Shown: piece by piece, positions 1 to 4,995 of the stretch
How positions within the stretch are numbered: the first letter of the stretch is position 1
Layout: the number at the start of each line of letters is the position of its first letter
Source: Bifidobacterium sp.
Lineage (GTDB): Bacteria > Actinomycetota > Actinomycetes > Actinomycetales > Bifidobacteriaceae
Direction of reading: 5' to 3'
Length of the DNA: 8,518 nt
Assembly (NCBI GenBank): GCA_022739095.1
Contig: JAIJEI010000079.1
Location: forward strand, 1 to 8,518
Made by a program: the position numbers and the translations under genes
Notes under the pieces: generated by a model
Told to the model about the DNA's origin: nothing
Databases searched by the model: none
Seen by the model: only the letters and a program-made list of their open reading frames with translations

Positions 1-1
1 C

Positions 2-148
2 CTCCCCGCCGAGGACCCGGCCGGCATCAAGGCGCAAATAGCCCAGAAGGAGGAGGAAATCGACCAGCTGCGGCAGACCGTCGCCGGACTCCGGAGAAGA
101 CTGGAAGAGCTCGAAGACGACGGAAGGGAACGAAACCAGGCCGGATAG
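2..148 (+). CDS. C-terminal tail of a tyrosine recombinase-like gene (5' end outside window)
   Basis: The frame is open from the first bases of the window to a TAG at 146-148 and encodes 48 residues. The tail is rich in Glu, Gln, Lys and Arg with a heptad-like pattern (IAQKEEEIDQLRQTVAGL), so a coiled coil is likely. It aligns by eye with the tail of the broken recombinase at 1307-1699: LPAEDPAGIKAQIAQKEEEI here against LPSDDPEAIRTVIAQKERQI there. Because the second copy is attached to a recognisable tyrosine recombinase catalytic segment, I infer that this is the end of a paralogous recombinase. No catalytic residue lies inside the window. The downstream AT-rich tract and palindrome also resemble those after the second copy. 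Whether the upstream part is intact cannot be seen. Confidence 0.6.
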   Translation, partial: LPAEDPAGIKAQIAQKEEEIDQLRQTVAGLRRRLEELEDDGRERNQAG

Positions 149-161
149 GCATACCCACAAA

Positions 162-177
162 ACCGAAAAACCGAAAT
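162..177 (+). repeat. 16-bp direct repeat after recombinase tail, copy 1
   Basis: The word accgaaaaaccgaaat occurs here and again, exactly, at 1678-1693. At both places it lies at or just after the end of a coiled-coil recombinase tail and is followed by an AT-rich stretch with an accggtaa word and then a 13-7-13 palindrome. A degenerate version (accgaaaaaacgaga) occurs at 2948-2962. The repeat marks homologous ends of duplicated recombinase units. Confidence 0.75.
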
Positions 178-223
178 AATGAAAAACCAAAACCGGTAAA
201 AACGGCATTAGACGGAACAGGCC

Positions 224-272
224 CACGCATCTAAGCGTTGCGGCATCTGCCGCCGCAACACTTAGATACGTG
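224..272. repeat. Imperfect palindrome A, 13-7-13 core geometry
   Basis: Arms 231-244 (CTAAGCGTTGCGGC) and 252-265 (GCCGCAACACTTAG) are inverted copies with one mismatch around a 7-nt spacer. Pairing continues outwards to 224 and 272, giving 19 of 21 positions. The repeat lies 83 nt after the recombinase tail stop at 148 and 17 nt past the stop of the minus-strand Fic gene. It has no T-run, so it is a weak terminator candidate. Two related palindromes with the same spacing lie at 1759-1791 and 1880-1912. The layout resembles core sites of tyrosine recombinases (two inverted arms around a 6-8 nt spacer). That role is inference. Confidence 0.8.
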
Positions 273-288
273 AGGCGTTATCCGAAAA

Positions 289-1056
289 TCATCTCGACCT
301 GTGCCTGAGTTTCGGCTTTTCCTGCCCTGGAGGAACGATGGCACGCTGATAGGAGTAATGCTCGTACACATGTTGTCTCTGTGCGGGAGACATGTCGTAT
401 GCCTTGTTCGCCGGTTGCGCATACTCACCAAGATGGGCCAGATCATTCGACATGGTCAACGGTTCGGACAACGGCTTGACGATTCTCCCGAACATCTCCT
501 CAAGGGGACGCAGGTCGTTTCGTTGCATCCCCGCGATCGAGGCTTGATCGTTCGTCCTTTTGTCGATGAGTCCCCAATCAAAATGCCAGCCGGCCTCGCG
601 CGCGATGATCTCCCAGAAAATGCGTTGCGTCCGCCCGTTGCCCTCACGGAACGGGTGAAGGATGTTGAAGTTGTTGTAGCTGACGCTCAGACGCTTCACG
701 AATTCTTCATGACCGAGGCCTTTGAGAAGATCGTCACCGCGAAGCACCCCCTCGGAGTAATGCACCCCTGTGCTAAACAGCTCCAACGGTTGGAAGGGAA
801 GCCCCTCGCCCTTGCCCATGTCGATGGTTCGTATCTCCCCCGCCCAGTCGTACACGTCCTGGAAGAGGAACCGGTGTATGCGGCGAAGCTGTTCCAGCGT
901 CCCCTCCGCAGGGGGGAGATTCTCTCTCAGAATGGCGGCGCGGGCGGAGCAGAGATCGTTCTCCGCAGCCGCCAGCGCATCCTCGTCCGTGACGCCCACA
1001 AGGTTCCGCAGCACGTTCGTTCCTGGAATCAGGTAGGGATCGAAGACACGCGCCAT
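289..1056 (-). CDS. ficT: Fic/Doc-family toxin (class I Fic, AMP-transferase type)
   Basis: The product is a 255-residue Fic protein. The signature HPFREGNGRTQR (about residues 134-145) contains the catalytic His and the Asn-Gly-Arg loop that binds the nucleotide phosphates. The Fic core runs from about residue 55 (LEQLRRIHRFLFQDVYDWAG) to 190. FicT proteins usually transfer AMP to a Tyr, Ser or Thr of a target protein, and some target DNA gyrase and topoisomerase IV; the target here is unknown. A basic tail after residue 195 lies outside the core. I chose the ATG at 1056 because GGAG stands 5 nt before it; a GTG at 1062 would add two residues and overlap the antitoxin stop. The partner gene just upstream carries the inhibitory motif, so the pair is a class I module translated together. 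No lesion is visible. Confidence 0.93.
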   Translation of the reverse strand: MARVFDPYLIPGTNVLRNLVGVTDEDALAAAENDLCSARAAILRENLPPAEGTLEQLRRIHRFLFQDVYDWAGEIRTIDMGKGEGLPFQPLELFSTGVHYSEGVLRGDDLLKGLGHEEFVKRLSVSYNNFNILHPFREGNGRTQRIFWEIIAREAGWHFDWGLIDKRTNDQASIAGMQRNDLRPLEEMFGRIVKPLSEPLTMSNDLAHLGEYAQPANKAYDMSPAQRQHVYEHYSYQRAIVPPGQEKPKLRHRSR

Positions 1057-1058
1057 CG

Positions 1059-1250
1059 TCACTCCAATCCGTAACGGCGACGGGTGCGGGAAAGAAGCTC
1101 GGCGCTGCCGATGCTCCCCCGCGCATATTCTCCGGCATCGCGTATGAAGGCCCTCGTCACGTCACCGCCTTCCAGCCGCACGGACTGCACCGACAGTCCG
1201 ACGTTCTCCGTGCGGCGGCGCATCTCAGATTCAGATATCGTTCCGAACAT
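1059..1250 (-). CDS. ficA: Antitoxin of Fic module (VbhA/FicA-like)
   Basis: This 63-residue protein sits directly upstream of the Fic toxin and ends 2 nt before the chosen toxin start. It carries S23-V-R-L-E27-G28, matching the inhibitory motif [S/T]xxxE[G/N] of Fic antitoxins. In that family the motif glutamate reaches into the Fic active site and blocks productive ATP binding. The segment LEGGDVTRAFIRDAGEYARGSIGSAEL resembles the VbhA-type helical fold, in which a short tail follows the inhibitory helix. The ATG at 1250 is preceded by AAGGAGGT with suitable spacing, one of the best ribosome sites in the window, so the antitoxin is probably made in excess of the toxin. The small size, motif and position together make the call firm without any search. 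Confidence 0.88.
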   Translation of the reverse strand: MFGTISESEMRRRTENVGLSVQSVRLEGGDVTRAFIRDAGEYARGSIGSAELLSRTRRRYGLE

Positions 1251-1253
1251 TGC

Positions 1254-1280
1254 ACCTCCTTTTCTCTTTAGATTCTAGCA
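1254..1280 (-). promoter_or_regulatory. Likely promoter and ribosome site of the Fic antitoxin-toxin pair
   Basis: On the minus strand an extended -10 box TGCTAGAAT occupies 1280-1272. A strong ribosome site (complement of acctcctt, 1254-1261) follows just before the antitoxin ATG at 1250. A -35 match is poor, as is common with TGn-extended promoters. The leader is only about 15-20 nt. No clear operator repeat overlaps the box. Confidence 0.5.
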
Positions 1281-1642
1281 AAACCGACGGCCCTTAGACG
1301 GAGCCGCGCCTGATTCCGCTCCTAAAGTCCTCCATTCCAGTCGCAATCCTTTCGCCAGATGCCACGCATGACACGTCAGGCACGCCACCATGCTCGTCCT
1401 CGAGGGAGGAACCATACGCGAGACGATGGACGACCTCGGCCACACCAGCCTCACCGTCGCGGTGAACAGCTACCAGCTGTGTCGTCAGGGAGCACCGCCG
1501 AGAAACCGCGGAGCTGCTCGCCTACCGCTACCTGCCGTCGGACGATCCGGAAGCGATCCGCACCGTCATCGCCCAGAAGGAGCGTCAGATCGGCAAGCTC
1601 CGGGACGAGGTGGAAAGGCTTAGGAAGATCCTGCTGGAACGG

Positions 1643-1656
1643 GATACCGGAATACC
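1643..1656 (+). repeat. gataccggaatac direct repeat, copy 1
   Basis: The 13-mer gataccggaatac starts here, inside the 3' end of the broken recombinase frame, and recurs exactly at 1830-1842 and 2929-2941. Looser relatives (gataccggtaa near 1706, gataccagaaccgg near 1952) lie between them. The three copies bracket the palindromes and the orphan membrane gene, so they are candidates for element ends or recombinase arm sites. Confidence 0.7.
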
Positions 1657-1677
1657 GACGGACCCGGACACCGTTTT

Positions 1678-1693
1678 ACCGAAAAACCGAAAT
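1678..1693 (+). repeat. 16-bp direct repeat after recombinase tail, copy 2
   Basis: This is an exact second copy of accgaaaaaccgaaat from 162-177. Here it overlaps the last codons of the broken recombinase. It supports duplication of a unit consisting of recombinase tail, AT-rich tract and palindrome. Confidence 0.75.
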
Positions 1694-1758
1694 ATTTAAA
1701 AACCGATACCGGTAAGGACCGGAAGGAAAACGGAACAAGCCGTCATGCCCCGCACGTT

Positions 1759-1791
1759 TAAGTGTTATGGCATCCACAGCCGCGACACTTA
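1759..1791. repeat. Imperfect palindrome B, 13-7-13 geometry
   Basis: Arms TAAGTGTTATGGC (1759-1771) and GCCGCGACACTTA (1779-1791) match at 11 of 13 positions around a 7-nt spacer. The right arm shares its ends with palindrome A, differing at one base. It begins 60 nt after the stop of the broken recombinase, much as palindrome A follows the tail at 2-148. Confidence 0.78.
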
Positions 1792-1829
1792 GAGGGGCGT
1801 GGGCGTAAGGCAACGCCCGCATCCGATCG

Positions 1830-1842
1830 GATACCGGAATAC
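1830..1842 (+). repeat. gataccggaatac direct repeat, copy 2
   Basis: Exact copy of the 13-mer at 1643 and 2929. It starts within the 12-bp palindrome atccgatcggat and precedes palindrome C by 37 nt. Confidence 0.7.
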
Positions 1843-1879
1843 CGAAACCAGCGGATCGGACCATGGGTTCCCGACTGTT

Positions 1880-1912
1880 TAAGTGTTGCGACACACACTG
1901 CCACAACACTAA
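1880..1912. repeat. Imperfect palindrome C, 13-7-13 geometry
   Basis: Arms TAAGTGTTGCGAC (1880-1892) and GCCACAACACTAA (1900-1912) match at 10 of 13 positions around a 7-nt spacer. The left arm is nearly that of palindromes A and B (TAAGTGTT core). It is the most degenerate of the three and has no recombinase frame directly upstream. Confidence 0.7.
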
Positions 1913-1986
1913 AACGGATGGTGCCCGCACGACGGGCAGGGACGCCGGATGGATACCAGAACCGGTAAATAACGAAATATCGGAAC

Positions 1987-2040
1987 AAGGAGAAACTGAT
2001 GAACGAGAAGACCCGCGAACCGATGGTGATCGCGTTTTGA
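1987..2040 (+). pseudogene. Severed gene start: strong ribosome site plus 13-codon stub
   Basis: AAGGAG at 1987-1992 stands 6 nt before an ATG at 1999, an ideal start. The frame reads MNEKTREPMVIAF and stops at TGA 2038-2040. The stub follows an accggtaaat tract like those near the recombinase ends, so it is probably the first codons of a recombinase or other element gene whose body was lost by recombination just after codon 12. A true short leader peptide is the alternative, but no attenuator-like structure follows. Confidence 0.45.
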
Positions 2041-2151
2041 GACTGCTTATATCGTTTCGGACGGAATGAGCGTCAATCAGAAAGTTATGTATGATGGTTT
2101 CGCTTATTTATCGGTAAGGAGAATCCCATCTCATACAAGACAGTATTCGGC

Positions 2152-2910
2152 ATGGACGCTTTCGATAGACATGACACCGATGGCGGAAAACAGACCGCGG
2201 ATTCAGCCAGCGATATAAAGGTGTATCCTGAGTCCGCTTCGGGATGTTTGATTAACGACTTGGGCAAGTTGCTGAATATGAATCCGGATTTCTATAGACG
2301 ACGGATCCGCCGCATTAGACCGGCTGCGATTGCCGTCGGGCTGAGTGCCATTTGCCTGATTGCCATTTTCTTGATTCCAAGTGAATCGAATCCGGTTTTC
2401 CAGAATTTCTTCAGTGCACTGTTTGGTTTCTTCCTCGGGTTGGCCTCCTCGGCATATGAGAAGTTCCGCAAATGGGCCGAACGAGTCAATCAGACCATGA
2501 AAGACGCTGAAGGACGTATGCCGATATGGGAAGCCATATATAAGAATTTCATATTCTACGATGAATGCTTCATAACGCTTCCGGCGGCACGCGTATCCCC
2601 AACCTGGGCACAAAGAGCATGGATTAAAATCAGGTTCCCCTCATTGTCACGCAAATGGCATAAATACTTTCGCAACGGAATGACCGAACCTGGTTTGCAG
2701 CCATTATCCAATGAGAGGAAACGCAGAAAGCGGCTTCATTACCTAGAGTCGCTAAGCCGATGCGTCTTCATGCTCGAACCGTATCAGGCGACTCTTGATT
2801 ATCTACTGGACTATTCGGATAAGATCCTCAGGGAGAAAATTCGTCAGGATAAAATCCTAAAGGGATATCTTCAGCCTGTCGGAGGAATCTACATTTACCA
2901 AAAAATATAG
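2152..2910 (+). CDS. Orphan two-pass membrane protein of unknown function
   Basis: I do not recognise a family for this 252-residue protein. Residues about 1-50 are polar. A basic stretch (YRRRIRRIRP, about 48-57) precedes a first hydrophobic helix (AAIAVGLSAICLIAIFLIP). After a short SESN turn comes a second helix (FFSALFGFFLGLASSAYE, about 85-102), followed by roughly 150 cytosolic residues rich in aromatic and basic side chains. By the positive-inside rule both ends face the cytoplasm. The layout of a 2TM hairpin with a soluble tail recalls membrane effectors of defence genes, but no diagnostic motif supports that. The ATG at 2152 lacks a ribosome site; the frame stays open back to 2095 without another standard start, so the 5' end may be altered. 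Base composition is clearly AT-richer than the right-hand genes, suggesting separate acquisition. Confidence 0.7.
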   Translation: MDAFDRHDTDGGKQTADSASDIKVYPESASGCLINDLGKLLNMNPDFYRRRIRRIRPAAIAVGLSAICLIAIFLIPSESNPVFQNFFSALFGFFLGLASSAYEKFRKWAERVNQTMKDAEGRMPIWEAIYKNFIFYDECFITLPAARVSPTWAQRAWIKIRFPSLSRKWHKYFRNGMTEPGLQPLSNERKRRKRLHYLESLSRCVFMLEPYQATLDYLLDYSDKILREKIRQDKILKGYLQPVGGIYIYQKI

Positions 2911-2928
2911 GTAAATGACGCATGCCAA

Positions 2929-2941
2929 GATACCGGAATAC
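2929..2941 (+). repeat. gataccggaatac direct repeat, copy 3, with AT-rich end block
   Basis: Exact third copy of the 13-mer, 18 nt after the stop of the orphan membrane gene. It is followed by ggaaataccgaaaaaacgag, a degenerate form of the accgaaaaaccgaaat repeat at 162 and 1678. With the copy at 1830 it brackets the stub and the orphan gene. Confidence 0.7.
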
Positions 2942-2993
2942 GGAAATACCGAAAAAACGAGATAACGGAATCGGTTTCAGCCCCCGGAATCCA

Positions 2994-3545
2994 TCACCGT
3001 ACGCCCCTTACCGAAGAGATGGTCGAACAGCTTCTGGCGAGGGGCAGAACTGTCAACAGCAGCAAGCACCCGACCATGCTTGCCATCGCTGCCATTAAAA
3101 ATGACGACACGGACGACATCGTACAGAAGACAATACAGATGACCGCAAAGTTCGTGGACGACTTCGCGACGGTTGCCAGGACATAGGCGAACGGGCAGTC
3201 CCAGCCCTCGCTCAACGCCTCCACCGTGATGATGAACCGTATCGGACATTCCTCGGACATGAGATCCACGTCTTTGAGCTCGTCCACGTTGCCGGTGTTG
3301 TATGGAGGATCGATGTAGATGCAATCCACTTTGCCTTCGTATTCGGGCAGCAAGGCCTTGAATTCTTCGAGATTGTCCCCATGGATGACCATGTTGCCGC
3401 AATCGGATCCATGCGAATCCAAAACGCTCTTTTCAGGGATGCGTTCGAGTATACGGTACGGCACTTGACGGCGGTATGCGACCACCTTATTCTTCCCCCA
3501 TCCACTCCAAAGTCGGTGCTTTCGACCTAATGGCTCATACGGCAC
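2994..3545 (-). pseudogene. Chimeric remnant of a type III restriction-modification system (Mod N-terminus fused to Res helicase piece)
   Basis: The open frame encodes 183 residues. Residues about 12-86 read as the N-terminus of a type III DNA adenine methyltransferase (Mod): WSGWGKNKVV and VPYRILER, then MVIHGDNLEEFKALLPEYEG and IYIDPPYNTGN, in which DPPY (79-82) is the methyl-transfer motif IV. At residue 86/87 (base 3288/3287) the text switches in frame to a late helicase block of the restriction subunit Res: VDLMSEECPIRFIITVEAL, then SEGWDCPFAYVLATVAKSS. Similarity ends near residue 130 (about 3156). The target-recognition domain of Mod and most of Res are missing, so neither activity can remain. 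The GTG at 3545 overlaps the end of the Fic gene upstream by 19 bases, suggesting Fic, mod and res once shared an operon. Confidence 0.78.
3019..3186 (+). pseudogene. Plus-strand coding fragment, unknown protein
   Basis: A frame that is open from the stop at 2910 reads with coding-like codon choice (G/C-rich third positions) from about 2998 to a TAG at 3184-3186. From the ATG at 3019 it gives 55 residues, with MVEQLLARGRTVNSSKHPTM near the start and NDDTDDIVQKTIQMTAKFVD near the end. No ribosome site precedes the ATG and the coding character starts upstream of it, so it is more likely an internal or C-terminal fragment than a small gene. Its last codons overlap the opposite-strand Res-like segment, which puts a recombination joint near 3150-3170. 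I do not recognise the family. Confidence 0.35.
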
Positions 3546-4348
3546 CCAGGACCCTCGTGATCAATCCCGGCACTCTTGCCATCCCCGTCTTGCCGAGCAA
3601 GGTTCTTCCGCAGCGTGTCGCCGAACCTGTCCAGCAGATCCGTTTTGCTGCGAATGGCGTCCGGCTTCCGACGCAATCCCTCGACCAGATCGATGAACGC
3701 GTGTTCCGCCTGTTCCACGCAGTCGAGGAACACGGAACAGAACGCCACGGGATCGCCGTCCACCTGCCAGGTCTCCAGACTGCGGGCATAGTCGCGCTTG
3801 GCGTCATACTTGATCGCCACGGGACGATAGCCGTGCTTCAGCAGCATGAAATTGAGCAGCTGGCGGCCGGTCCGCCCGTTGCCGTCCATGAACGGGTGGA
3901 TGTTCTCGAACATCGCATGGAAGCCGGCGGCCCTGAGCAGCGGATGAGCGCCGCTCGCATCCAGCCCGTCGATCAGGGCCCGCAGGTCGTCGCGGATCTC
4001 CAGCGGGTCGGCGGTCTTGACGCGGGTCGCGGTGATCCTCGCCAGATAACCGTAGGGGCGGAACGTGCCACGGGCGAACGGCTGGAGGTCCAGCGCCGTC
4101 ACCTCATGGACGCGCCGGACCAGTTCCTCATCCAGTCTCCTCCCCTCCCGGGCGTATTCGCGCACGTAGGCCATGCCATCCGCGACGCCGCGCGCGGCGA
4201 ACACGTACCGTGCCGGCGAATCCGACGGGACGAACTCGCCCTCCAAAACCAGGGACGTGTCCTCCAGGGTCAGCGTGGATCCCTCGATGGCGTTCGAATT
4301 GTAGGTGTAGCACACCAGCCAGTCGCGGTCGTAATCCGCCAACGCCAT
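3527..4348 (-). CDS. Fic-family protein, class II with N-terminal inhibitory helix
   Basis: The product has 273 residues from the ATG at 4348. The motif HPFMDGNGRTGR (151-162) is a complete Fic active-site loop, and GTFRPYGYLARI (94-105) fits the flap that holds the target. SNAIEG (18-23) matches [S/T]xxxE[G/N] and lies before the Fic core, so inhibition is built in (class II), unlike the two-gene module at 289-1250. Such proteins usually AMPylate proteins and often regulate themselves. The ATG has only a poor ribosome site. Family-like sequence (LRRIDALKDRACALDPLDGVED) continues in frame upstream with no standard start, so the N-terminus may be longer or damaged. The gene follows an HTH regulator and a small membrane protein in one apparent operon and overlaps the Mod::Res remnant. 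The last 20 or so residues look atypical and may have been altered by that fusion. Confidence 0.9.
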   Translation of the reverse strand: MALADYDRDWLVCYTYNSNAIEGSTLTLEDTSLVLEGEFVPSDSPARYVFAARGVADGMAYVREYAREGRRLDEELVRRVHEVTALDLQPFARGTFRPYGYLARITATRVKTADPLEIRDDLRALIDGLDASGAHPLLRAAGFHAMFENIHPFMDGNGRTGRQLLNFMLLKHGYRPVAIKYDAKRDYARSLETWQVDGDPVAFCSVFLDCVEQAEHAFIDLVEGLRRKPDAIRSKTDLLDRFGDTLRKNLARQDGDGKSAGIDHEGPGCRMSH

Positions 4349-4392
4349 GTCCTCGACGCCGTCCAGGGGGTCCAGTGCGCAGGCACGGTCCT

Positions 4393-4545
4393 TCAGCGCG
4401 TCGATTCGTCGCAGGCGTGGGCGAGCGTGCGGATGGGATGCGTGACCAGTCCCACCGCAAGCGCGACGACGACGAGCAGGGCGACGAAGCCGGCGGCGAT
4501 GACGGCGACGCCCAGATATATCGCGAGCATATAGAGTCCGAACAT
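4393..4545 (-). CDS. 50-residue single-pass membrane protein
   Basis: The frame starts at an ATG (4545) with AAGGAAGG 6 nt upstream and ends at TGA 4393-4395. The protein has one long hydrophobic segment, about residues 7-35 (from MLAIYLGVAVIAAGFVALLV), and a short tail THPIRTLAHACDESTR that should face the cytoplasm. It begins 21 nt after the stop of the HTH gene and ends 44 nt before the ATG of the Fic gene; the upstream extension of the Fic frame overlaps it. Good start signals and clean hydrophobicity argue for a real gene. Its role is unknown. A membrane anchor or partner for the Fic protein, or a small toxin, are both guesses. Confidence 0.6.
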   Translation of the reverse strand: MFGLYMLAIYLGVAVIAAGFVALLVVVALAVGLVTHPIRTLAHACDESTR

Positions 4546-4566
4546 GATCGGCCTTCCTTCTCTCTT

Positions 4567-4980
4567 CTATTCCGTTTCTTCGGGCATGTAGGTGTAGTCG
4601 ACGGCGACACCCTCCGCCTCAAGCAGCACGGCCGCCTCGCGCACGGCGGCGGCATGCCGTTTCACGGACGCCTCGGCCTTGATCCAGTCGGGCATGTCGT
4701 CGGGCAGGTTGGAGACGCGCGAGAACGAGAGCGTGGCCCGCTCCTCCCCCCTGTGCCGTTCCACGATGGCCGCGACGGCGCGCCTGTGTTCGGCGAGATA
4801 GTGTTCGAGCATCTCCCGCATCCTCTCCGAGGGTTGGATCCGGTATTTCTCCGACTCATATTTCTTGACCATGTCCACGGTGAGGTTCGCGAGCACGGCC
4901 ACGTCGTGCTGGGTCATGCCGATGCGTTCACGCATCGCGCGCATCCACGCCTTGGCCTCGCTCCAATCCTTTTCCGCCAT
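4567..4980 (-). CDS. Helix-turn-helix (XRE/Cro-type) regulator
   Basis: This 137-residue protein carries an XRE-like helix-turn-helix near the N-terminus: WMRAMRERIGMTQHDVAVLA followed by NLTVDMVKKYESEKYRIQPS (about residues 12-50), with the typical MTQxxVA and YE/SxxY features. The rest is helical and acidic, with a conserved-looking end (DMPDWIKAEASVKRHAA, then VDYTYMPEETE), perhaps for dimerisation or partner binding. The ATG at 4980 is chosen because AGGAGG (4985-4990) stands 4 nt before it; an in-frame start at 4998 is less likely. A perfect 15-bp palindrome with a TATAAT box lies 41 nt upstream, so autoregulation is likely. It heads an apparent operon with the small membrane protein and the class II Fic protein and is probably their regulator. 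No antitoxin function can be shown. Confidence 0.78.
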   Translation of the reverse strand: MAEKDWSEAKAWMRAMRERIGMTQHDVAVLANLTVDMVKKYESEKYRIQPSERMREMLEHYLAEHRRAVAAIVERHRGEERATLSFSRVSNLPDDMPDWIKAEASVKRHAAAVREAAVLLEAEGVAVDYTYMPEETE

Positions 4981-4995
4981 GGCCCCTCCTGGATA

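Larger units (their letters stand above)
1307..1699 (+). pseudogene. Broken tyrosine recombinase, C-terminal catalytic part
   Basis: Pieces of the C-terminal half of a tyrosine recombinase/integrase can be read across three frames. From 1307 one frame gives RLIPLLKSSIPVAILSPDATHD, the approach to the box II HxxR motif. A shift around 1372-1377 leads to RHATMLVLEGGTIRETMDDL, then GHTSLTVAVNSYQ, where the Tyr codon at 1471-1473 fits the catalytic nucleophile. A second shift of about one base near 1475-1480 leads to VVREHRRETAELLAYRYL and a coiled-coil tail (IAQKERQIGKLRDEVERL) ending at the TAA 1697-1699. The shifts and the missing N-terminal half make it non-functional. The tail is paralogous to that at 2-148. 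This looks like a relic of tandem recombinases, as in recombinase-in-trio elements; assignment to that class is inference. Confidence 0.8.
1700..2151. other. Non-coding, repeat-rich stretch between recombinase relic and orphan gene
   Basis: I see no complete gene in these 452 bases. They hold palindromes B and C of the 13-7-13 family, a small hairpin (gggcgt, six bases, acgccc at 1801-1818), a perfect 12-bp palindrome atccgatcggat (1821-1832), the second gataccggaatac repeat and a gene-start stub at 1987-2040. From about 2041 the sequence becomes AT-richer without clear repeats and leads into the gene at 2152. The change suggests a recombination joint near 2035-2045. Confidence 0.6.

Noticed and set aside
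224..272. Palindrome A as the terminator of the Fic toxin gene
   Set aside because: It follows the stop, but there is no T-run on the minus strand and its relatives are associated with recombinase remnants instead.
301..1074. Plus-strand open frame of 257 codons
   Set aside because: Antisense to the Fic toxin, whose HPFREGNGRTQR motif and antitoxin partner fix the coding strand.
1801..1832. Small hairpin and 12-bp palindrome as a CRISPR-like or RNA element
   Set aside because: There is no regular spacing or repeat array; the two structures are short and differ in sequence.
2091..2117. Possible leader peptide MMVSLIYR before the orphan gene
   Set aside because: It lacks a ribosome site and any attenuator-like structure; a random short frame is more likely.
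3476..4534. Plus-strand open frame of 352 codons
   Set aside because: Antisense to the class II Fic gene and the small TM gene; no motif in the translation.
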